64,000 nt of DNA, taken from Nocardioides speluncae. Its GTDB lineage: Bacteria; Actinomycetota; Actinomycetes; Propionibacteriales; Nocardioidaceae. The translations under genes were made by a program, and so were the position numbers. Of this stretch, positions 24,498 to 32,922 are shown piece by piece. The notes beneath the pieces are model-generated. The model did not search any database. It had not been told where the DNA came from and saw only the letters and a list, made by a program, of their open reading frames with translations. Position 1 is the first letter of the stretch, and every line of letters begins with the position of its first letter. Where the stretch lies: positions 186,001-250,000 of the forward strand of contig NZ_QEOO01000037.1 of the NCBI RefSeq assembly GCF_003121585.1, read 5' to 3'.

Positions 24498-25217
24498 ATG
24501 AACCGTTTCGACGGAACCCGTGTGCTCGTGACCGGTGGCGCCTCCGGCATCGGCCGGGCCACCGTGCTTCGACTGGTATCGGAGGGCGCCGCGGTCTTCG
24601 CGGTCGACCTCGACGCCGATGGCCTCGCCTCGCTGGGAGGCGTGCACACGCGGGTGGCTGACGTCGGCTCGGAGAAGGACGTCGTCGATGCGGTCGCAGC
24701 GGCCGTCGAGGTGCTCGGCGGGCTCGACGTCCTGGTCAACGTCGCCGGCATCCACCGCACCACCCCGATCGACAGCCTGTCCGTGGCGGACCTGACCCGC
24801 CTGTTCGAGGTCAACACGGTCGGCCCCGCGCTCTTCTGTCGCGAGGCCCTGCGACACCTGCCGGACGGCACCGGCGTGATCGTCAACGTCACCTCGTCGT
24901 CGGCGGCGCACGGCAACCCCTACATGACGGCATACTCCGCCTCGAAGGGCGCCCTTCTCGCCTTCTCCCTGGCCCTCGCCGCCGAGGTCGTGCATCGCGG
25001 TATCCGGGTCGTCCCGGTCTCGCCCGGCACCGTCGCGACGCCGCTGATCAGTGGCATCCCGGGCGACCTCGACATGAGCTACTACGCGCGGATCCGCTCG
25101 TTGATGGGTGCCGCGGACCCCGAGCAGATCGCCGGCGTCATCGCCTTCGCCGCGTCGTCCGACGCCGCCTATGTCACCGGCGCGGAGATCCGCGCCGACG
25201 GAGGATCACATGTCTGA
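24498..25217 (+). CDS. Short-chain dehydrogenase
   Basis: The 239-residue SDR has VLVTGGASGIGRATVLRL, NVAGIH, catalytic Ser in NVTSSSAAHG and Tyr/Lys in YSASKGAL. Its end ITGAEIRADGGSHV is typical. Asp after the second strand (VDLDADG) suggests NAD preference. It probably oxidises a steroid hydroxyl. It overlaps the next SDR by 8 nt in the TetR operon. Confidence 0.82.
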   Translation: MNRFDGTRVLVTGGASGIGRATVLRLVSEGAAVFAVDLDADGLASLGGVHTRVADVGSEKDVVDAVAAAVEVLGGLDVLVNVAGIHRTTPIDSLSVADLTRLFEVNTVGPALFCREALRHLPDGTGVIVNVTSSSAAHGNPYMTAYSASKGALLAFSLALAAEVVHRGIRVVPVSPGTVATPLISGIPGDLDMSYYARIRSLMGAADPEQIAGVIAFAASSDAAYVTGAEIRADGGSHV

Positions 25218-25974
25218 ACGCACCATTGCCGTCACCGGCTCCGCTTCGGGGATCGGCGCAGCATTGACGAATCTCCTGGAGGAGCGGGGGATTCGTGTCA
25301 TCGGCGTGGACCTCCGCGACGCCGACGTGGTCGCCGACCTGGCCAGCGCGGAGGGCAGGCTGGCCGCCGCCGAGGCCGTGACCTCAGCCGTCGACGGTGT
25401 GCTCGACGGCGTCGTCACCTGTGCCGGGACGTCGGTTCCTGGCGAGCTGATGGTGAAGGTCAACTACTTCGGCACCACCCAGTTCGTGTCCGCCCTCCGA
25501 CCTGCTCTTGCGAAGTCGTCGGCTCCCCGGGTCGCCGTGGTCGGCTCGATCTCCGGGACCCAGCAGGCCGACGACGACGTGGTGGCCGCGTGCCTCGCCG
25601 ACGACGAGTCTGCGGCGCAGGCTGCGGCCGCGGCCGCGGTCGCCGACGGCCGGGCGCAACAGATCTACCCCTCGTCGAAGCTGGCGCTGGCCCGCTGGGC
25701 GCGGCGTACGTCGGTCGAGGAGGGCTGGGCCTCCGCCAGGATTCCGCTCAACGTGGTCGCCCCCGGTGTCGTCCTCACCCCGATGACCGAGCAGCTCCTC
25801 GCGGACCCGGTCATGAAGGGGGTGATGGACGCCGCGGTGCCGATGCCGCTCAACGGCTACCTGGCGGCCGTCGACGTCGCGCAGGTGCTGGCCTTCCTGG
25901 TGTCGCCGGAGAACAGCCACATCACGGGCCAGGTCGTCTACGTCGACGGCGGCGCCGAAGCAACCTTGCGCTAG
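25210..25974 (+). CDS. 3-alpha-hydroxysteroid dehydrogenase/carbonyl reductase-like SDR
   Basis: The 254-residue SDR has IAVTGSASGIGAAL and VDLRDAD. Its active site is unusual: the catalytic Ser (VVGSISGTQQ) and the Tyr/Lys (YPSSKLAL) are separated by a long insertion rich in Ala and Asp. That insertion is a feature I know from Comamonas 3-alpha-HSD/carbonyl reductase, which also shares the short N-terminal region. This supports oxidation of a 3-alpha-hydroxyl, as in bile acids. It overlaps the upstream SDR by 8 nt and converges with the TetR gene at 25971. Confidence 0.75.
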   Translation: MSERTIAVTGSASGIGAALTNLLEERGIRVIGVDLRDADVVADLASAEGRLAAAEAVTSAVDGVLDGVVTCAGTSVPGELMVKVNYFGTTQFVSALRPALAKSSAPRVAVVGSISGTQQADDDVVAACLADDESAAQAAAAAAVADGRAQQIYPSSKLALARWARRTSVEEGWASARIPLNVVAPGVVLTPMTEQLLADPVMKGVMDAAVPMPLNGYLAAVDVAQVLAFLVSPENSHITGQVVYVDGGAEATLR

Positions 25975-26585
25975 TGGGCAGTGATGCCCTGGGTGATCGC
26001 GGCGGCCGTGAAGTCGACGAGCTCCGCGGTGGTGACCTCCGGGGCCCAGTGGTTGACGAGCGTGTCGGACATGCCCAGGATCCCGGACAGCACGAACGGG
26101 AGCACGGCGGCATCATCGCGAAGGCGGCGGCCCTCAAGGGCAGCCGCTTCGATGATCGCCGTGTGGAGTGCCTCGTTGTAGACGCGCGCCGTAGTGCGCA
26201 CCTCATGGACCGACTCGCGGTCGAGGCGGGCGTCCCCTACCTCGGTGCGCCAGGTCGCGGTCAGCCGACCGACCCGGCCCCACTGCTTGGCGGCATGGGG
26301 AATGACCTGTGAGATCAGCGCGGCGACGCCCTGGTCCCGGGGGAGCGCCTCGACGAAGGCGGCGGACTCGATCTGGCTCTCATTCAGCAGGGCGATGAAG
26401 ATCTCCTGCTTATCCGAGAAGTACTGGTAGATCAGCCCGGTGCTCGTGCCAGCACGCTGGGCCACCGACCGGATCGTGAGTGCGGCGTACCCGCCCTCGT
26501 CCAGCAGCGCGGCAGCGGCGTCCAGCGTCATCCGGCGCCGCGCCTCCGCATCGCCGTACACGGACTTGCCGTTCGTCCCGTTCAC
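25971..26585 (-). CDS. TetR-family regulator divergent from the sulfation operon
   Basis: The 204-residue protein has a TetR helix-turn-helix (LDAAAALLDEGGYAALTIRSVAQRAGTSTGLIYQYFSDKQEIF). The listed GTG start lies inside a palindrome copy (26576-26590); a GTG at 26561 would give a product 8 residues shorter and clear most of the site. Its neighbour is cysD, with a perfect TetR-like palindrome in between. It likely controls the sulfation operon and itself. The stop overlaps that of the SDR on the other strand by 3-4 nt. Confidence 0.8.
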   Translation of the reverse strand: MNGTNGKSVYGDAEARRRMTLDAAAALLDEGGYAALTIRSVAQRAGTSTGLIYQYFSDKQEIFIALLNESQIESAAFVEALPRDQGVAALISQVIPHAAKQWGRVGRLTATWRTEVGDARLDRESVHEVRTTARVYNEALHTAIIEAAALEGRRLRDDAAVLPFVLSGILGMSDTLVNHWAPEVTTAELVDFTAAAITQGITAH

Positions 26586-26590
26586 CGGGA
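26576..26590. promoter_or_regulatory. Copy of the shared 15-bp palindrome (site 7)
   Basis: TCCCG-TTCAC-CGGGA matches fully. It is 42 nt before the cysD start at 26633 and covers the presumed start codon of the divergent TetR gene. Confidence 0.65.
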
Positions 26591-26612
26591 CACCGTACCC
26601 AGAGCGAGCCTG

Positions 26613-26631
26613 GAATGAACAATGTTCATTC
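26613..26631. promoter_or_regulatory. Perfect 19-nt palindrome just before cysD
   Basis: GAATGAAC-AAT-GTTCATTC is symmetric except for the central base and ends 1 nt before ATG 26633. It is AT-rich against its surroundings. A binding site for the divergent TetR is likely. It also contains an in-frame ATG at 26615, which I do not take as the start. Confidence 0.7.
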
Positions 26632-26632
26632 G

Positions 26633-27547
26633 ATGAGCGCCACGCAGCCCGTCCTGACTCATCTGGAGCGACTCGAGGCCGAGAGCATCCACATCATGCG
26701 GGAGGCGGTCGCCGAGAGCGAGAACCCCGTGATGCTCTACTCGGTCGGCAAGGACAGTGCGGTGATGCTGCACCTGGCGCGCAAGGCGTTCTTCCCGTCC
26801 CGGCTGCCGTTCCCGTTGCTGCACGTCGACACCACATGGAAGTTCCGCGAGATGTACGAGCTGCGCGACGAGACCGCCGCTGCTGGGGATCTCGACCTGT
26901 TGGTCCACAAGAATCCCGAGTGCGTGGAGAAGTCGATCAACCCGTTCACCCACGGGTCGGCCACCCACACCGACATGTGGAAGACCGAGGGTCTCAAGCA
27001 GGCTCTCCACCTCCACAAGTTCGACGCCGCGTTCGGTGGTGCGCGCCGGGACGAGGAGAAGTCGCGGGCCAAGGAGCGCATCTTCTCGATCCGCTCGGCC
27101 GAGCACCGGTGGGACCCCAAGCAGCAGCGCCCGGAGCTGTGGCGGATGTACAACGTGCGCAAGTCGCCCGGTGAGAGCCTGCGGGTCTTCCCGCTCTCCA
27201 ACTGGACCGAGCTCGACGTCTGGGAGTACATCCGGCAGGAGCAGATCCCGATCGTGCCGCTCTACTTCGCCGCGAAGCGACCGGTCGTCGAGCGTGACGG
27301 GACGCTGATCATGGTCGACGACGAACGCATGCCGCTGCTGCCGGGTGAGGAACCTGAGCTGAAGAGCGTGCGATTCCGGACGCTCGGCTGCTACCCGCTG
27401 ACCGGCGCCGTCGAAAGCGTCGCCGAGTCCTTGACGGACATCATCCAGGAAATGCTGCTGACCACCACCTCCGAACGACAGGGGCGCGTGATCGACCACG
27501 ACAGCAGCGCGTCGATGGAGAAGAAGAAGAAGGAGGGCTACTTCTGA
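26633..27547 (+). CDS. cysD: Sulfate adenylyltransferase small subunit
   Basis: The 304-residue protein is the ATP-pyrophosphatase subunit that adenylates sulfate to APS with CysN. Family blocks are LTHLERLEAESIHIMREAVAES, the PP-loop-type YSVGKDSAVMLHLARKAF, LLHVDTTWKFREMYELRD, FDAAFGGARRDEEKSRAKER and the C-terminal EKKKKEGYF. Start 26633 gives the usual length and puts a palindrome copy exactly 42 nt upstream, as at other operons. Stop and cysNC start overlap (TGATG). No cysH or sulfite reductase is nearby, so the product is probably PAPS for sulfation rather than sulfur assimilation. Confidence 0.93.
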   Translation: MSATQPVLTHLERLEAESIHIMREAVAESENPVMLYSVGKDSAVMLHLARKAFFPSRLPFPLLHVDTTWKFREMYELRDETAAAGDLDLLVHKNPECVEKSINPFTHGSATHTDMWKTEGLKQALHLHKFDAAFGGARRDEEKSRAKERIFSIRSAEHRWDPKQQRPELWRMYNVRKSPGESLRVFPLSNWTELDVWEYIRQEQIPIVPLYFAAKRPVVERDGTLIMVDDERMPLLPGEEPELKSVRFRTLGCYPLTGAVESVAESLTDIIQEMLLTTTSERQGRVIDHDSSASMEKKKKEGYF

Positions 27548-29448
27548 TGACCCACTCAACCGATCTGATCGCCCATGACATCGAGCAGTACCTTGAGCGG
27601 CAGGCGAACAAGACCATGCTCCGCTTCATCACCTGCGGCAGCGTCGACGACGGCAAGTCCACGCTCATCGGCCGGCTGCTCTACGAATCGAAACTGGTCT
27701 TCGAGGACCAGCTCACGGCCCTCGAGGCGGACTCCCGGAAGGTGGGCACCCAGGGCGAGGGCCTCGACTTCGCGCTGCTGGTCGATGGCCTGGCCGCCGA
27801 GCGTGAGCAGGGCATCACGATCGACGTCGCCTACCGCTACTTCTCCACCGAGCAGCGCAAGTTCGTCGTCGCCGACACCCCCGGCCACGAGCAGTACACC
27901 CGGAACATGGTCACCGGCGCCTCCACCGCGGACCTTGCGGTGATCCTGGTCGACGCTCGCAAGGGAGTGCTCACTCAGACCCGCCGGCACTCCTACCTGG
28001 TGTCGTTGCTCGGCATTCGCCACGTGGTGCTCGCGGTCAACAAGCTCGACCTGGTCGGTTACTCCGAAGAGGTCTTCGAGCAGATCGTCAGCGACTACGC
28101 GGGCTTCGCGAAGGAGATCGGGCTCGACGACGTCGTGGCCATCCCGATGTCGGCGTACCACGGGGACAACCTCACCGAGCACAGCCTCAGCACCCCGTGG
28201 TACGACGGCCCGACGCTGATGGGGCACCTCGAGACCGTTGAGATCGACGACGACCTCCTCGCCAGTCCGTTCCGGATGCCAGTGCAGTGGGTGAACCGTC
28301 CCGACCTGGACTTCCGTGGCTTCTCCGGGCAGATCGTGAGCGGCGTGGTGCGGCCCGGTGACCGGGTGCGGGTACTACCGAGCGGCAAGGAGTCAGCGGT
28401 TGCCCGGATCGTCACGATGGACGGTGACCTGACGGAGGCGGTCGCGGGTCAGTCGGTCACGATCACCCTGGCCGACGAGATCGACATCAGCCGCGGTGAC
28501 GTGCTCGCCACAGCCGACGCCCTGCCCGGTGTCGCCGACCAGTTCGAGGCACACGTGGTGTGGATGGGCGAGGACGAGATGCTGCCCGAGCGGTCCTATC
28601 TGTGTCAGATCGGGGCCATGACGGTGCAGGCGCGGATCACGAAGCCCAAGCACAAGATCAACGTCAACACCCTGGAGAAGACGGCGACGAACACGCTGGC
28701 GCTCAACGAGATCGGCGTCTGCAACCTCAGCTTCGACCGCCCGGTGCCGTACGACGCGTACACCGCCAACCGCGACACCGGGGGCTTCATCCTGATCGAC
28801 CGACTGACCAACGGCACGGTGGGTGCCGGCATGCTCGCCCACTCGCTGCGACGGTCGGACAACATCCACTGGCAGGTGGTCGACGTCGACGAACGCGCTC
28901 GCGAGCAGCTGATGGGCCACCGCCCGCAGGTGTTGTGGCTGACCGGGCTTTCCGGCTCCGGGAAGTCGACCATCGCGAACGAACTCGAGCGGCGGCTCCA
29001 TGCGTTCGGCGCGCACACCTACCTCCTGGACGGCGACAACGTCCGTCACGGCCTGAACCGGGACCTCGGTTTCACCGATGCCGACCGCGTGGAGAACATT
29101 CGGCGGGTCACCGAGGTCGCCCGGCTGATGGCCGATGCGGGACTGATTGTCATCGCGTCCTTCATCTCACCCTTCCGCGCCGAGCGTCAGGCGGCCCGGG
29201 AGCTGGTCGGACCCGAGCAGTTCTGTGAGGTGTACGTCGACACCCCCCTCGACATCGCCGAGGGACGGGACCCGAAGGGGCTCTACAAGAAGGCGCGGCG
29301 CGGCGAGCTCGCCAACTTCACCGGAATCGACTCGGCGTACGAGCCGCCCCGCTCGCCCGAGGTGCGGATCGACACCACGTCCGTCTCACCTGAACAGGCG
29401 GCCGGACAGGTCGTCGACTTCCTCCGCTCACGCGGCGTCATCGCCTAG
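27547..29448 (+). CDS. cysNC: Sulfate adenylyltransferase large subunit fused to APS kinase
   Basis: The 633-residue bifunctional protein makes PAPS. The N-terminal GTPase has GSVDDGKSTLIGRLL (G1), ADTPGHEQYTRNM (G3) and NKLDLVGYSE (G4), followed by beta-barrel domains. From about residue 455 the CysC kinase part has the P-loop WLTGLSGSGKSTIANELE, LDGDNVRHGLNRDLGF and FISPFRAERQAAREL. All expected catalytic motifs are present. It is fused as in many actinobacteria. It is in one operon with cysD and, 13 nt later, the SnoaL, SDR and sulfotransferase genes. Confidence 0.93.
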   Translation: MTHSTDLIAHDIEQYLERQANKTMLRFITCGSVDDGKSTLIGRLLYESKLVFEDQLTALEADSRKVGTQGEGLDFALLVDGLAAEREQGITIDVAYRYFSTEQRKFVVADTPGHEQYTRNMVTGASTADLAVILVDARKGVLTQTRRHSYLVSLLGIRHVVLAVNKLDLVGYSEEVFEQIVSDYAGFAKEIGLDDVVAIPMSAYHGDNLTEHSLSTPWYDGPTLMGHLETVEIDDDLLASPFRMPVQWVNRPDLDFRGFSGQIVSGVVRPGDRVRVLPSGKESAVARIVTMDGDLTEAVAGQSVTITLADEIDISRGDVLATADALPGVADQFEAHVVWMGEDEMLPERSYLCQIGAMTVQARITKPKHKINVNTLEKTATNTLALNEIGVCNLSFDRPVPYDAYTANRDTGGFILIDRLTNGTVGAGMLAHSLRRSDNIHWQVVDVDERAREQLMGHRPQVLWLTGLSGSGKSTIANELERRLHAFGAHTYLLDGDNVRHGLNRDLGFTDADRVENIRRVTEVARLMADAGLIVIASFISPFRAERQAARELVGPEQFCEVYVDTPLDIAEGRDPKGLYKKARRGELANFTGIDSAYEPPRSPEVRIDTTSVSPEQAAGQVVDFLRSRGVIA

Positions 29449-29461
29449 CAAAGGACCAGCC

Positions 29462-29821
29462 ATGCCCACACGAGAAGAAATCTGCAGCGCCCTTGCGTCG
29501 TACGTCGACCACCACACGAACCACGATGTCGACCGCCTGGTCGCAATGTTCGCCGACGATGCCGTGCTGCACGAACCCGTCGGAGTCAATGTCTACCGGG
29601 GTGTCGACGAGATCAGGAAGTTCGCCACCCAGAACGCCACCGTCGACTACTCCGTGAGCCTGCTCTCGCCGATCACGGTCACCGGACGCTTTGCAGGGGT
29701 GCAGCTTCGGGTGCGCCGCGAGGGCATGCCCGACTTCGCGACCACCGACCTGTTCGAGTTCGACGACGAGTGCAAGATCGTCTCGCTCAGCGTGGTCCTC
29801 GACCCACGGGCGCTGGCATGA
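29462..29821 (+). CDS. SnoaL/ketosteroid-isomerase-like protein in the sulfation operon
   Basis: The 119-residue NTF2-fold protein has an N-terminal helical part (EEICSALASYVDHHTNHDVDRLVAMFADDAVLHEPVG) and strands ending in TTDLFEFDDECKIVSLSVVLD, as in ketosteroid-isomerase-like proteins. The catalytic acids of true KSI cannot be assigned by eye. Isomerisation of a steroid double bond or ligand binding are possible. AAAGGA precedes ATG 29462. The stop overlaps the SDR start (ATGA). Confidence 0.75.
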   Translation: MPTREEICSALASYVDHHTNHDVDRLVAMFADDAVLHEPVGVNVYRGVDEIRKFATQNATVDYSVSLLSPITVTGRFAGVQLRVRREGMPDFATTDLFEFDDECKIVSLSVVLDPRALA

Positions 29822-30612
29822 CGCAGACGCGGATCCCGTTGCTCGAGGGAAAGGTCGTGCTGGTGTCGGGGGTAGGCCCGGGGCTGGGCCGGTCACTCGC
29901 CGTACGCAGCGCCCTCGCGGGAGCCCGCGTGGTGCTCGCGGCCCGGACGCAGTCCAGGCTCGATGCGGTGGCCGGCGAGGTCTGCGACCTCGGTGGCGAG
30001 GCGGTCGTGGTGACCGCAGATCTCACCGATGATGCGTCGGTCGGGAATCTGGCGGCGAAGGCATACGACGCCTTCGGCCGGCTGGACTCGGTGATCCACA
30101 ACGCGTTCGTCCAGCCCGCCCGGATCCGGCTCCTCGATGCCGAGCCGGACGACGTACGGCAGGGGCTCGAGATCAACTTGATGGCCGCGCTGAACCTCAC
30201 CCGCGAGCTGGTGCCCGCGCTCGTCGAGTCGCAGGGCTCGGTCGTGATGATCAACTCGATGGTGCTCCGCAACCAGCTGCCGGGCTTCGGCGCCTACCGG
30301 GTCATGAAGGCCGGCCTGCTGGCGCTCGCCCGGAGCCTGTCTGTGGAGCTCGGGCCGCAAGGGGTGCGCGTGAACTCGGTCGCACCCGGCTACATCTGGG
30401 CGGACTCGGTCAAGTCCTGGTTCGACCGCCAGGCGGCCGAGCGCGGCGTCGACCCGAGTGTGGTCTACGACGAGATCGCGGCGGGCATCGACCTGCGCCG
30501 GCTGCCCGAGCCAGACGACATCGCGAACACCGCTGTCTTCCTCGCCTCCGAGTTCGCGCGAGCGATCACGGGTCAGTGCGTGGACGTCAACTGTGGGCAC
30601 ACCCACCACTGA
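29818..30612 (+). CDS. Short-chain dehydrogenase in the sulfation operon
   Basis: The 264-residue SDR has VVLVSGVGPGLGRSLAVRSA (Ser for the usual Thr), AARTQSRLDAV, which suggests NADP preference through Arg, catalytic Ser in MINSMVLRN, and Tyr/Lys in YRVMKAGL. It ends with ITGQCVDVNCGHTHH. It may create or remove the hydroxyl on which the sulfotransferase acts; this is inferred from operon order only. Confidence 0.8.
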   Translation: MTQTRIPLLEGKVVLVSGVGPGLGRSLAVRSALAGARVVLAARTQSRLDAVAGEVCDLGGEAVVVTADLTDDASVGNLAAKAYDAFGRLDSVIHNAFVQPARIRLLDAEPDDVRQGLEINLMAALNLTRELVPALVESQGSVVMINSMVLRNQLPGFGAYRVMKAGLLALARSLSVELGPQGVRVNSVAPGYIWADSVKSWFDRQAAERGVDPSVVYDEIAAGIDLRRLPEPDDIANTAVFLASEFARAITGQCVDVNCGHTHH

Positions 30613-30625
30613 ACAGGAGCTGGAC

Positions 30626-31780
30626 ATGACTACGCAGGACCTGGAGTCCGTCGGCACCGTCGACGAGATTGTCACTCTCGCAACCGAGGCGACCGGACTC
30701 ACCGACTTCGGCGACGACGACTTCCGCGAAGGCCTCGAGGTGTTGATCTCCTCGTTCGACCGCGAGGCGAGACTCACTCCGCAAGGTCGAAAGATCGCTC
30801 GCACCCTGATGCGGAAGGCGCTGGGTGCCAGGGCGATCAGCGAGGCGGCCTTCGCACGCCACCCCGAGCACGAGTCCGTCTCCATCGAACGCCCGATCTT
30901 CGTCTGCGGGCTCACCCGCACCGGCAGCACCGCACTGCATCGCCTGCTGTCCGCGGACCCGAGCCACCAGGGGATCGAGACGTGGCTCGCTGAGGCGCCG
31001 CAGCCACGTCCGGCGCGCGACGACTGGCCGGCGAATCCTGACTTCCAGCGTTCGCAGGCGTTCTTCGCGGCCCGTCAGGTCAACGAGCCCGACCTGATGA
31101 AGGTTCACTTCATGGATGCCGGAGAGGTCGAGGAGTGCTGGCAGCTGCTTCAGCAGTCCTTGATGTCGTTGTCCTTCGAGTGCATCTCGTACGTGCCGTC
31201 GTACTCGACGTGGCTGGCCGGCGCGGACTGGGGCGGCGCGTACGCCCGGCACAAGAAGAACCTTCAGCTGATCGGTTCGAACGACGCTGACAAGCGCTGG
31301 GTGCTCAAGAGCCCCAGCCACGTCTTCGCGATCGACGCACTGATGAACGTCTACCCGGACGCGCTGATCGTATGGACACATCGCGACCCACGGACGTCGA
31401 TGGCGTCGACCTTCAGCCTGTGCGAGCAGGGAAAGCACGACATGTCGGAGGCCTTCGACCGGGAGGCCATCGGTCGTACCCAGCTCGACCTGTGGTCCCG
31501 GGGCGCGGCGGAGTTCCGTGAGGCACGCCGCCGCTACGACCCACGGCAGTTCGTCGACGTCGACTACCGAGACTTCGTCGCGGATCCACTGGCTGCGGTG
31601 GAGAGCATCTACACGGCGTTCGAGCTGCCGTTCACCGCCGAGGCGCGTCGAGCGGTCGACGAGTCGCACCGCCAGAGCCTGGACTCGCATCGCAAGCCGG
31701 ACCACAAGTACGCGCTCGAGGATTTCGGCATCACCGCCGAGGAAGTAGACCGACGCTTCAGCGAAGGGATTCACGCATGA
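30626..31780 (+). CDS. Sulfotransferase (PAPS-dependent)
   Basis: The 384-residue protein belongs to the Sulfotransfer_3 group. The 5'-phosphosulfate loop is visible as FVCGLTRTGSTALHRLL (about residues 91-107) and the 3'-phosphate site as WTHRDPRTSMASTF with VLKSPSHVFAIDAL just before it. It moves sulfate from PAPS to a hydroxyl or amine. Genes for PAPS synthesis are in the same operon, so donor supply is dedicated. The acceptor is unknown; a steroid alcohol or side-chain hydroxyl is the natural guess here. ACAGGAGC precedes ATG 30626. It overlaps the DUF1214 gene by ATGA. Confidence 0.87.
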   Translation: MTTQDLESVGTVDEIVTLATEATGLTDFGDDDFREGLEVLISSFDREARLTPQGRKIARTLMRKALGARAISEAAFARHPEHESVSIERPIFVCGLTRTGSTALHRLLSADPSHQGIETWLAEAPQPRPARDDWPANPDFQRSQAFFAARQVNEPDLMKVHFMDAGEVEECWQLLQQSLMSLSFECISYVPSYSTWLAGADWGGAYARHKKNLQLIGSNDADKRWVLKSPSHVFAIDALMNVYPDALIVWTHRDPRTSMASTFSLCEQGKHDMSEAFDREAIGRTQLDLWSRGAAEFREARRRYDPRQFVDVDYRDFVADPLAAVESIYTAFELPFTAEARRAVDESHRQSLDSHRKPDHKYALEDFGITAEEVDRRFSEGIHA

Positions 31781-32838
31781 ACGCCGTCTGGGAGAAGTTC
31801 TGCGCAGACCTGCTCGACGTCGGGAAGATTCTTGAGGACGACATCGTCCCTCAGGATCCGCTGACCCAGGCCGAGGGCGTCCGCTACCTGAGTCGGCTGC
31901 TCAGGTACGCCACGATCAACGCCGTTGAGTACACCGACCCACGGTGGCCGAGCTTCACGTCGGCGCCGAACCCCAACATGTCGACGAAGATCGGTGCCGA
32001 CAACCCGGACAACGTCTACATCCGCGCCAACATCTCCGGCAAGTACACCTACCGGATCAGCGGGACTCGGGGCACGGTGCCGCTGATCACCTTCGGTTCA
32101 CGCATCAACCGCTACCACATCGACGGCACGATGCTGCAGACCGGCGACCTGCACATCCACGACGTCGAGGTCGACGAGAACGGCCGCTACGAGTTCATCG
32201 CGAGCGTGGAGAGGCCCGCGGAAGGTGCCTGGCTGCCGCTGGCACCGGAGAGCAACCTCATCTCGGTCCGGCAGACCCACCGGGACCGGCGCAACGAGGT
32301 CGTCGGCGACCTGACCATCGAGTGCCTGGACCCGGACGGGGAGTTCGAGCCGCTGAGCCCGGAGGAGCTGGGCGAGCGCCTCACGAAGGCGGTCGAGATC
32401 GTGCGGGGCATGTCGACGACCTTCCTCGAGTGGTCCCGCAAGTTCATGCCGCATGCCAACGAGATCGTCGAGTGGGGGCAGGACTTCTTCCAGGACGCCG
32501 GCGGCGATCCGACGATCTTCTACCTGCACGGCTACTGGAAGCTCGCCGAGGACGAGGCGTGGGTGATCGAGACCGAAGTCCCGGACTGCGAGTACTTCAA
32601 CTTCGTGCTGCAGAACTTCTGGGTGGAGTCGCTCGACTTCAAGCGGACGAACATCTACATCAACAACCACACCGCCAAACTGAACGACGACGGCACCCTC
32701 ACGATCGTGGTGGCGACCAAGGATCCGGGCTACGGCAACTGGATCAACACGGATTCGCATGCGGAGGGGACGTGGGCGATGCGCTGGATCAAGGCGGACT
32801 CGCACCCGATCCCGACCGCGAAGGTCGTCAAGCTCTGA
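31777..32838 (+). CDS. DUF1214-domain protein
   Basis: The 353-residue product has the DUF1214 pattern, with YRISGTRGTVPLITFGSR, HIHDVEVDENGRYEF and a C-terminal NFVLQNFWVESLDFKRTNIYINN followed by WINTDSHAEGTWAMRW. There is no signal peptide or membrane segment. The family has no settled enzyme activity. Pairing with a sulfotransferase through a 4-nt overlap suggests it handles the sulfated or acceptor molecule. It is the last gene of the operon and a perfect hairpin follows at once. Confidence 0.8.
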   Translation: MNAVWEKFCADLLDVGKILEDDIVPQDPLTQAEGVRYLSRLLRYATINAVEYTDPRWPSFTSAPNPNMSTKIGADNPDNVYIRANISGKYTYRISGTRGTVPLITFGSRINRYHIDGTMLQTGDLHIHDVEVDENGRYEFIASVERPAEGAWLPLAPESNLISVRQTHRDRRNEVVGDLTIECLDPDGEFEPLSPEELGERLTKAVEIVRGMSTTFLEWSRKFMPHANEIVEWGQDFFQDAGGDPTIFYLHGYWKLAEDEAWVIETEVPDCEYFNFVLQNFWVESLDFKRTNIYINNHTAKLNDDGTLTIVVATKDPGYGNWINTDSHAEGTWAMRWIKADSHPIPTAKVVKL

Positions 32839-32870
32839 AAGGGTGCGTGGCCGAACGGCCACGCACCCTT
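32839..32870 (+). terminator. Perfect hairpin ending the sulfation operon
   Basis: AAGGGTGCGTGGCC and GGCCACGCACCCTT pair over 14 bp around the loop GAAC, starting right after the DUF1214 stop. Confidence 0.88.
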
Positions 32871-32922
32871 ACTGAGCATGCGCACTCTATGCCGCGGACC
32901 GCGGCCCGGCTCGAGCCGCGAA

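Noticed and set aside
26615..26632. Upstream ATG as start of cysD (six extra residues)
   Set aside because: It falls inside the perfect palindrome, has no ribosome binding site, and would break the 42-nt spacing seen at other operons.
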